Shown here: positions 55,382 to 64,000 of the stretch, piece after piece
How positions within the stretch are numbered: position 1 is the stretch's first letter
Layout: each line of letters starts with the position of its first letter
Assembly: GCF_017654505.1 (NCBI RefSeq)
Contig: NC_054549.1
Coordinates: forward strand, 29,933,854 to 29,997,853
Source of the DNA: Polyodon spathula
Taxonomy: Eukaryota > Chordata > Actinopteri > Acipenseriformes > Polyodontidae
DNA length: 64,000 nucleotides
Reading direction: 5' to 3'
Made by a program: the position numbers and the translations under genes
The notes under the pieces: model-generated
Database searches by the model: none
What the model was told of the DNA's origin: nothing
What the model saw: the letters and a program-made list of their open reading frames with translations, nothing else

Positions 55382-55422
55382 CCTTCCTTAGTGTAATCAC
55401 AGTGTAATGACACTAAGGAAGG
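55382..55422. repeat. Perfect 13-bp inverted repeat
   Basis: ccttccttagtgt (55382-55394) and its exact complement acactaaggaagg (55410-55422) enclose a 15-base loop. No T-run follows and no transposon-like flanks were seen. Confidence 0.85.
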
Positions 55423-57589
55423 CATTAGCAGAAATGACTGCCTACCTAACTTAGTTTATATCCAGCTGTTAATCAACTGGGCAATCTCAAATCACAGCCT
55501 GGATTTAGGGGCGTGTTGGAAGCCTGCTTGGGAAATAGGTAAATCCTATTTAGTTCAAAGAAAACTACGCAAAGGAGAGACCAGGACTGGAAGTAGCACC
55601 AGAACCTTTTTCCTGAAATGATTCAATCTCCCTTAGCGTGTAGGGTGTCACCTACGTCTTTGGGGGCTGACCTTTAAAGACCAGGTTTACATTCTGTCTG
55701 GGAACATTCCTGCCCTGCTCGCTTTGCAAGGGCTTTCTGATTTTAAACATTAATCGATAAAGACTCGTTACCAATGGATACAAGTCACTGCAATTAAATG
55801 AAACTATCTGGTGTTCCAGTCAAGTCTATTTGCATTCTGGTATATAATTCATTATTTACAACCCTCCATTGCTACATTTGTAATGACTTGTTCTTTAACT
55901 AATTTAACTAGCATGCACTGGTTGTTTCATTTTTTTTTTAGCTTTGGAAAAAAAAAGGAAATATCTAACATTAAATACCCATAATCACATAAGAAGAAAC
56001 ATTAAAAAGAAGAAACAAGCGATATGTATTTGTGTGGACAGAAGAAAAAAGTACTGATGTTCGTTTATTGCACTACTTTACATTTTGTATACAACATGCC
56101 TTTTCTCTCCAGCTGCAATTTAACTTCATACAATTGAGCCCTTGCCCATCTACCATCCCTCCAGGATGATGTCAGGTGCCATTCTTTAAATGCCATTCTT
56201 AAAAAATAAAACTCTGCTTTTCTAAGTACATCCTTATAATGGTACTGGGTATTTCCATTGGTGGGCCAGTCCATGGAAATGGTACATCTTTTACAATGCG
56301 AAGTCATATCTCAACCTAAAGGCAAAACCAAGACTATAGTGATTGATCTGTCCTAATACACCACAGACTGATCTTCAAAATGTTTGGTCAGTAGCCTGCT
56401 ATTGATGAAGGCTTATTCAATGTAACATACCATTTTCATGGAATAAGTGCCTTGGCTTGATTATCCAATGTTTCGCCCTATATACACACCTCACAGATTC
56501 AGAGGATTGGTGACTATAGATCTCTCTGGCTGAACAATCACTAGCAAAGGTGCAGATTTTCCAGAATTCTTCCTCTCTTGCTTACACGTACAACGAGGGA
56601 TGTGCCAGCACATCACCCCAGTTTAAACTCACTTGCGCTGGCTCCCTATTTCATGTAACTGCTGGGAAAGTGACTCCTATGGTGAACATGTTTTATATTA
56701 CACTTACACAAGTGCTTTAGTACTCCTTAGGAGAATTTATTTCCACGGAATGCAAATCTTTTTCTGCATCAAAAAAAAAAAAAAAAATGCTGAAAGCTTC
56801 CCAGGTTTCCTCGAAAACTTGCGACTTTTTTTAAATGTGTGATCGACTTGCTGGATGGATTGGAAAATGTGTTTATGCCTTCATAACAGTTGACAAATGA
56901 AACACACACAATTGTAGATTGTGAGATAAACCCACTTCTACTTAAACTTGTGTTTAAAGATTACTTGAGACTTACTGACACAATGCTTCTGTAAAGCATT
57001 CACACACAAGCTAATGCACAATCCCTTATCTGTCTCTAGGAAGGGCGTTCACATTATGTAGGAGGCTGGTCTCCAGGGACCGTCACCCCAGCTCAGCAGA
57101 ACAGAAAAGTAGCAGCTGGCTGTCTTATTCGGTCCACTATTTAATTAGAAGGAGGATTAACTCGGCTGTTTTCTAGCTGGGCAGGTGCACCAGTCCTGGG
57201 GGGAGGGGGGAATTTCAGCGACACAGGACGTCACATTGATCTGTTCAGGAAGTACAGATTTGCCCAATTGAAAAAAATAAATAAATAATTGTATTCAATA
57301 TATACAAAAAAATACATGTTTATGTTTATATTATATATAAAGATAGCAGTGCAATTACAGTATGAGGCCTGCAGGTGGTGCTATGTGCAATTGTTGCTTA
57401 TTGCACAACCTATCCAAGGTACCCTATCACATTTGCAGATGGTAGATTCTTGCATTCATGTCAAGCTTACTGATTCTGGTATTGCTTTTTGCATTAATTT
57501 AAAACAAATATATTGTAACAAAATGGGAAAATTGAATTCCCTCTCACCAGTTACCATCTTAAAGGCGACACCTAGTGGTGGGAACGCTT

Positions 57590-57730
57590 TACTTGACGTG
57601 TATTTCCATTCCATTCTATACACGGTAATTCGAATGAAGCCCTCTGCCTGGCCGCCTCTCCACAGGCCTCGCCAAGAGACAGCTTGATTGGTTACCGTGT
57701 TGCAATGGGCGGTGTTTATGCAAATATAGA
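57590..57730 (-). promoter_or_regulatory. Promoter-like cluster (octamer, GC box, CCAAT)
   Basis: Read on the minus strand, a perfect octamer ATTTGCAT (57718-57725), a CCGCCC box (57707-57712) and an inverted-strand CCAAT (57686-57691) lie within 40 bases, followed by G+C-rich DNA to about 57640. The order and strand would suit a promoter for the non-coding first exon of SLC38A3 about 10.5 kb above its start codon. This is a motif match only; no transcript evidence is available. Confidence 0.3.
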
Positions 57731-58599
57731 ACTTTGTAAACGGATACATTGAAAGAATTCCACGTGGATCAAATTTCATGATTTAAAAAAAAAAAAAATA
57801 CAGATGGGCGATTAAAATGCTTTACTTTCTACATGAAAACACACAACAGCATCAACCAAAATAAATAAATAAACATATGCAATCAAAACTGTAACACCAG
57901 CTAGATAAACAACAGTAGCGCAGTCAGAAAATACTCAACATATTAATATTGTGTATCTAGAAGATAATAAACAGATTTTTAGTTGCACATAATCTAATAG
58001 ATTAGAAATGTACAACCACGGTGAACCATAAAAAAGTAATGTTAGACTTGTCGTAGCTTTTTAATTCTGTAGTGATTCAACAAAGTAAGTCAAACTGCAT
58101 GTATAGTGAATTAAATACGGGAACAGAGCCCTAGTGACAACCCGTGGTTATTTCAACGCAAACCCTGTAATTTTTTCTAAATATAAACGAACGCTCTTGC
58201 CTGTATTTATTTATTCTTAATTCCCAAGCAGTAGTTAAAATGCCCACCTCAAAAAAAGGCTCAACATGCGAGTATGACCGTTTCCTTGTGCACTAAATTA
58301 CATTCAACAGCTTCAGCAAGCAAGGACATGCCGTCAAACCTCTAAAACAAAGCCAGTATCCCAACATGCTTTCATCCGGTACAAGTTTACGCGAGAAAAA
58401 AAAAATACAATCCAGACTCCCATCGGAAGTGTAAAATTACTGGTAATCAATCGCAATGAAATGGCTCAATATAACAGAAGAAAAAATGTCACGGGCTGAC
58501 CGACCAACGATTAAAGCACATGGCGATGTCTTCATAAAGTATGTATGCCACACTGCATTGACAAGGACCGTATCCAGTTGTAAACATATCAACCAGTTT

Positions 58600-58688
<89 letters not shown>
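58600..58688. repeat. (CA)11(TA)33 compound microsatellite
   Basis: CA units pass directly into a long TA run. Confidence 0.97.
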
Positions 58689-58690
<2 letters not shown>

Positions 58691-59294
58691 GTAACGTGTT
58701 AATCAGCTTTGTAATGTAAATTCCATGCCTGTAAATGACACTATGTGCTGTTTACATGCTAGTAGTGTTACTTTCCTAGAATGATCTATTTTATTAAGTA
58801 ACTGGTCTAGTAATGGTTGTATCGCCCTGGTTTGCTACAGTACACATTCAGTAGACAATAAATATGCAAGGCGTACACCGCTGGAAAAGATAGAATACTC
58901 TATTGCACTTTCAAGCACATCAGCAGATAAAACACATCAAATACAGAAAATTACTTCTGGATGACATCAGTGTTTTTACATCATCAGAATCTCCACAACC
59001 GCCACATATAAAAAGCGGCAGCTGTTAGGTTTAATTTAAATAGGGCAGTCACTCTAAAAACTAGAATACTTAAATAACGCGTAAAAAGAAATAAAAACAA
59101 AACTGTATCTAGAACAAAGTTACAAGTTGTCTGTTTTTTTTTGTTTTTGTTTTTTTTTAAACGATACAAAGCACACATCACAGGCAGCCAAAAGTAATTC
59201 TTACCAGATTAGTTGAACAACGTTGCCACGCTGGATTGTAAGTAATCCTTTATTTCTGATTTTACTTTTATATTTCTGTAACCTGGGGATTCCT

Positions 59295-59295
<1 letters not shown>

Positions 59296-59340
<45 letters not shown>
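59296..59340 (+). repeat. Poly-T run of 45
   Basis: Uninterrupted T-run about 60 bases upstream of the exon-like frame at 59403. Could serve as a pyrimidine tract or be the tail of a minus-strand retroelement; neither is shown. Confidence 0.95.
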
Positions 59341-59343
<3 letters not shown>

Positions 59344-59402
59344 TATACAAAGTTTAAAACACAAGGAGCAACGAGTAACCGCTAACCGTTCCTGAAAAGA
59401 AG

Positions 59403-59543
59403 ATGCTGTGTTCCAATGAAAGGGGCTTCGAGAGTCTAAAACTGAGGGTCGTGATCCGCCCCTTTAACCAGGTGTCCAATCACTACTCCCGCTTGGAGAA
59501 TGCCACCCAGGCAGCCAAGAGAACTGGCGGTCCAGGGATTGTG
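59403..59543 (+). CDS. Unidentified exon-like open frame
   Basis: Forty-seven codons from an ATG to a consensus donor (GTG|GTATGC) in an otherwise A+T-rich region. Third codon positions are mostly G or C, unlike chance frames nearby. The peptide contains KLRVVIRPFNQVSNHYSRLE, then NATQAAKRTGG; I do not recognise the family. The frame is open from 59379, after a stop at 59376-59378, so it could be a first coding exon or an internal exon with an acceptor at 59398-59399. On the opposite strand the same stretch shows two CCAAT boxes (near 59415 and 59477) and a GGGGCGG box (near 59455), so a promoter on the minus strand is the main alternative. No partner exon was found. Confidence 0.3.
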
Positions 59544-59959
59544 GTATGCAAAGCATATGGTATTACCACAAGTGTTTTTAAAGGCAAATGTTGCTATTTA
59601 CAGTTCTTTAGTGTTGAACTCTGTGAAATGTACATTAATACACACACATACAATGATGCAACAGAAATTTGCATAAACGATATTCCAGTAGTTATTCTGA
59701 CACGTCACCGGTCCTTTTATCATGTATTTGACAACCTCTTGTAAAATGGTTGCTATGAATCTGCCCTCACTGTTGTGTATAGTGTTTATTAGAGCACCAC
59801 ATATCCTGCTGTGATAAAACGCATTCACTTTTTTGTCCAAAATTATGCTTTTGTGGTACTTTCACTGAGGACTTTGCTGCTTTGTCCCTGTCCTTTATTC
59901 GGGTCCACGTCTGTGGCCGGAATGTCCCGCACTGTCCCCATCTATTTATTTGCATTTTT

Positions 59960-59961
<2 letters not shown>

Positions 59962-59997
<36 letters not shown>

Positions 59998-60031
59998 AAT
60001 TATTAATAATAATAATAATAATAATAATTAT
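59962..60031. repeat. (ATT)n/(AAT)n self-complementary microsatellite
   Basis: ATT units turn into AAT units at about 59995, so the two halves are mutually complementary and can form a hairpin. It abuts the dispersed-repeat relic starting at 60033. Confidence 0.95.
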
Positions 60032-60032
60032 C

Positions 60033-60290
60033 ATTTAGCAGACAAAAGCGACTTGCATAGATAGTGGTATAATAGGCCCTCGATAATAATCCAGTCCAGG
60101 TTTTTACTCCAAGCCGGTTCTAGTGCCATTAATTGAAGCTGCTAAGAGACAATTAATTCATTTAGGACCTGGCTGGAATAAAGACCAGGACTGGATTTTA
60201 TCTTGAGGGCCAGAGTTGAGATCTACTCCAGTCCAGTGTTTATACATCAAACAACTGCTGCTGCAGAGTCAATTGAAGCTGCTAAGACTC
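60033..60290. mobile_element. Fish dispersed repeat broken by a hAT-like inverted repeat
   Basis: Flanks atttagcagacaaaagcgact (60033-60053, short form) and aacaactgctgctgcagagtc (near 60250) are two parts of the same fish repeat seen at 21761-22131. Between them are inverted arms: ccctcgataataatccagtc (about 60077) and its diverged complement ending gagggc (about 60210). The arms resemble the gaccaggactgg-type hAT ends. Target duplication not readable. Confidence 0.5.
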
Positions 60291-61395
60291 AATTAATCAA
60301 ACCTTGTTGGTGGCTCAGTTTGTTTACATCCCCTAAAACAAGTCTCAGCTGTTGCCAAATAACCATACTCACAACTTTCTGGTATGGTGAAGACAAAGAC
60401 TTTGCAGTCAGACTGCAGCCAACAGAACTCAGAGCCTTAGAACCAGAATGTTTGCAAATTTCATTAAAAAAAAGATAAAGAAAAGGCATGTGAACTATGG
60501 TAGTAAATGGCTGCAATTATCTACCAAATGATCTTCAATGCAGTGAACTCAACAGTGGTGAGCCCTTAGTAGAGCACCAAAGATAATATATTGCAATACC
60601 ACGGAACTATATCCTGCAGTATGTATGTACATCAGAACCACCAGTTTGCAGCTCCTTCACATCAACAAAGATAGCTGCCTGCTGTCAATGGTACAAGCGT
60701 CAGACTGTTCTGCCAAACACAGCAGAGCAATAAGACGCTTCCATGCAGTGCTATTGCTTCTCATTGCCTTCACAGAGGGCCATTCCCTGATTGTGCTGCC
60801 CCTACAAATACAATGCGCTAACATGGAGGGCTAACATCGTGTCCACCCTCCCCACGTGACTGCTTGTCCGAGCAGCTAGTGGTTTTGTTCCAGATGATTA
60901 ACCACGTTGACTGTGTCTTGTTGGGAATAATTTGATGATGCTGTAGTCTAACCCGGTTAGGATCAAATGGCTCAACGTTCCTCTTCTAACTTGTCTTCTA
61001 CAGTGGTTCCTTTGTTTTAGTAGCTTTTACAGTACACATTTCTTAAGGTTGAAAATTAGATTTTTAGCCCTTTTGATGTACAGGTACCAAAAAATAAAAA
61101 AATAAATAAATTGCCCGATGGATAGATGTGATCAAACTGGACAGTCATCAAAGTCTTTCCTATGAAGCATGTGCATTTTTTCAACATAATGTACTCAGGG
61201 CAAAATCGGTAACCTGTGTCCTCTACACTTTGTATGCATTAGGTGTGTTTCACAAAAGAGATAACACTGAGTCATTACTATGCCTGTTTTACACCATGCA
61301 CAAATATATGGTTAGATACAAGCAAGGGGAGTTTTTATTGTGGGGTTTGAATGCACTGATATTTATGTATTCTAGTTTTTAGAGTGTGTACTCTG

Positions 61396-61398
<3 letters not shown>

Positions 61399-61437
<39 letters not shown>

Positions 61438-61475
61438 TATATATACTATATAATATAATATATATATATATATAA
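61399..61475. repeat. (TG)n(AT)n compound microsatellite
   Basis: About 18 TG units followed by an imperfect AT run. Confidence 0.96.
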
Positions 61476-64000
61476 TCTATCCGTTACCCAGAAATGATAT
61501 GTTTGTTTTTTTGTAATCATTGAAAATTTGTAATGAAATATTTCAGAAAAACAAAAAATAAAAGAAAAACCCACCCTACCCTACGAAGCTACAGACCTAA
61601 ATAAGGTTGTTAATAAATCAACAGAACTATAAGGTCACCATGTAGGCTCCCTGTGTGAGGGGCACTTCATTGCCGTACAAACTGATAAATAACATTACAG
61701 CAGTCCTCTTAGTCCCACAGCACTATTACAAGATCAATTAGTCTCCTTACAGGCCCTGAGACAACCAGAACTTTCTACAAGACAGCAAGTTCTAGTATTT
61801 GATGTTTGAGCGACTACTTTGAAATTGGCTTCACAATCCACAAGTTTGTTGCCCTTTAAAAGATAGACAGAGCAGGCAGGGCTGTAATTGGAACTTGTCA
61901 CATGAACCCTAGAAAACTATCGCTAGCGTGTTCCTGGTAAAGGAGGGATCAGCACGGTCACAGCTAGTGCAGCTTGTATGTCTATAGCTGTAACACACAC
62001 AATGTAGAGTATATAGTAATACGTTCACTAATATTTTTTGACAACTCTTTGAAAATTAAAACTTTTGTACTGCATTTTGAAAGCTTGATCTGCTGCACAC
62101 AACCATTGCATGGATAATAAGATTTTTTTTTCTTCACAACTACACTGGGGTCGACTCGTGAAAAAAGTTCTTAAAGATGTGAGTGTTATTTGATTGCTCT
62201 GGTCAATTTTTATTCCCTAACCTCAATTTCATTGCACATGTATAGTCTGCAACATGGGATAATCACTCTCCATCACCTCAGAGCTGAAGATCCTGTGGGC
62301 CAATACACTGAAAAACATTGATTGATAATAAGCATGTGATTAAGAATGTATTACTGAGTTTTTAAAGTTAGAGAGTAATTACAGGTGGCATCTGGAAGCT
62401 GGGAGCTTCTGTCACAACACGTCATGGCATCACCTATGTTAAGATCAGATATTGGGAGATGATATGCTTAGAACACTGAACAACTACAGCAAAACTCATT
62501 TTCATTACTAAAATATTTTCTATAGTGTAGATATAAGCACTAAGTCAATCACAATGGAATTCGAAAAGGCTTTCAACAGCCTCTTCTTTGTTTACTCTTT
62601 GAGGGTGTAATTAATTAGTAGCCAAGTACTGGGATGTACAGTTTGGTGAAAGTACTAGCTTGTAGTTTCGTCACAAGTCAATATTGTGACAGGGGGCCAC
62701 TGTACTTTAAGCAAAGCAAGTAGATATGTCAAGCTAGACATGTAAAGACTAACTAAACTATCACTTCAATACAGAACGTGTAACCTAAAGCAACAGCATT
62801 CATACCTCCTAATCTAAAACCCATTCGGATATGTAAACAAGGAAAAGTTCTATATGAAGTGAATTGTTGTTGGTTTGACAGAAAGTTATAGCCTGCAGAA
62901 GGTAGAGAGGCAAATATGAAATATATCACACTATGAAATCAATGTTTGTTGGAAAATTATTGTTCCAATTATTCCCTCTTAACTTGAATGGCACCACTGT
63001 CAAACCAATCACCGCTTTACACTAACCAAACCGAATCAGCAACTCTGCAAAACAGAGATCCGAACCTATAGCCTTTTAATGTATGCCTAACTCCTGCATA
63101 ATGATTTAGTACCCAATATCAGGTTTTAAAAACCAATTTGCAACCTACTTATTATTTTTTTCCAACTTTGCCTGTAGTTGCATAAATGGTTACATGGTAA
63201 TTATATTGTCAATAAACAACCCCATGTGTAATTACAGTGTTGTTACAGATTTATTAAGCATAACCTAGGAGCTCTACAATAGGAAAACCTCTCTATTTTA
63301 GAAAGCCTCTCTACTTTTTTATTTCCTGTTTTATAATTACTATTTTACAATTTTCAGTCTACAATAAAAAGGTGTTTTTTTTGTTTTGCAAGGATGGATT
63401 TCAGCTTCTCCAGTTGCCCATTAGACAGGAACCTTTACTTCTGTGAGAGAGAAAATTGAACAGTGCTGTTTGTCCTGGCCTCTGACTGACTGGGCTGAGG
63501 GTCACGAAAAGCTATCCCTCAATCCTTTGATCCTCAAGGCCTGGACAGTTGCCAGATAGATAGGAGCCGTTTTAAAGTGCATTGGCACTAAGGTATAGAG
63601 TAACAGCCATTGTTGACTCACATTGCTGCAGGAGAGGGATTGTTGAGCCATCTCGCTTTGGAAGCTACACTGTTTAAGACAGTTTAAAGCAGAAAAGGCT
63701 TATGTATTTATTGCATAGTGTTTCTAGCTGTATGCTGCTAATATTCCACATTGAGAGGTTTCAGCCATGTCAATTTTGGAATGGTCTGACCCATGTATGA
63801 GATGCAAAGATATTATTAAGTAGCTGAAAGATGTTGAGATGTTAAGCGGGATCTTAAGATGGTTTTAGTAAAAAAAAAAAAAAAAGAAAGAAAAACCTCT
63901 TACTCGTTAAGACCAGTATTATTATTTATTCTTTATCAGTCAAAATGCTTATTCTAATTGTCCCGGTACAAGTCAAAATCATTTTTACATTCTGAAAAAT

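Overview
This is vertebrate genomic DNA: GT-AG introns, A+T-rich non-coding sequence, long microsatellites and many small DNA transposons. The most likely source is a ray-finned fish. Remembered repeat families (the 'tttagcagacgcttttatccaaagcgactta' type, a CR1-like relic, 'ctccaatcctggtcctggag' hAT ends) and the long introns suggest a non-teleost such as a sturgeon or paddlefish, but this is a soft inference.

Two protein-coding genes can be proven, both on the minus strand, so genes run right to left. SLC38A3 (SNAT3, a Na+/H+-coupled glutamine transporter) has its complete coding region in 15 exons between 47146 and 29945. The exons join without any frame break into 511 codons plus a stop. 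About 9.9 kb downstream, at 20030-19913, lies coding exon 1 of GNAI2 (inhibitory G-protein alpha subunit). It ends inside the split glycine codon of the P-loop; the remaining exons were not found and probably lie beyond the left edge, so everything from 19912 to 1 is read as GNAI2 intron 1. The tandem order SLC38A3 then GNAI2 on one strand matches human 3p21.31 and supports both gene names.

Region by region: 1-19912, GNAI2 intron 1 with microsatellites, a palindromic TTAA-flanked element carrying a tiny hAT insertion, and a G-rich quadruplex-prone island; 19913-20900, GNAI2 exon 1 and its CpG-bearing upstream DNA; 20900-29944, an intergenic repeat graveyard with a nest of at least three transposon layers; 29945-47146, SLC38A3 with a Tigger-like element and a 423-bp fold-back element in its introns; 47147-64000, DNA upstream of SLC38A3 with two promoter-like stretches and one unidentified exon-like open frame at 59403-59543 on the plus strand.

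No operon, CRISPR array or clearly new gene system is visible. The most informative unexplained features are the nested insertions, whose target duplications allow the order of events to be read, the TTAA-flanked palindromic element families, and the unidentified exon-like frame at 59.4 kb. All repeat family names come from termini and target-site duplications read by eye, without a database search.
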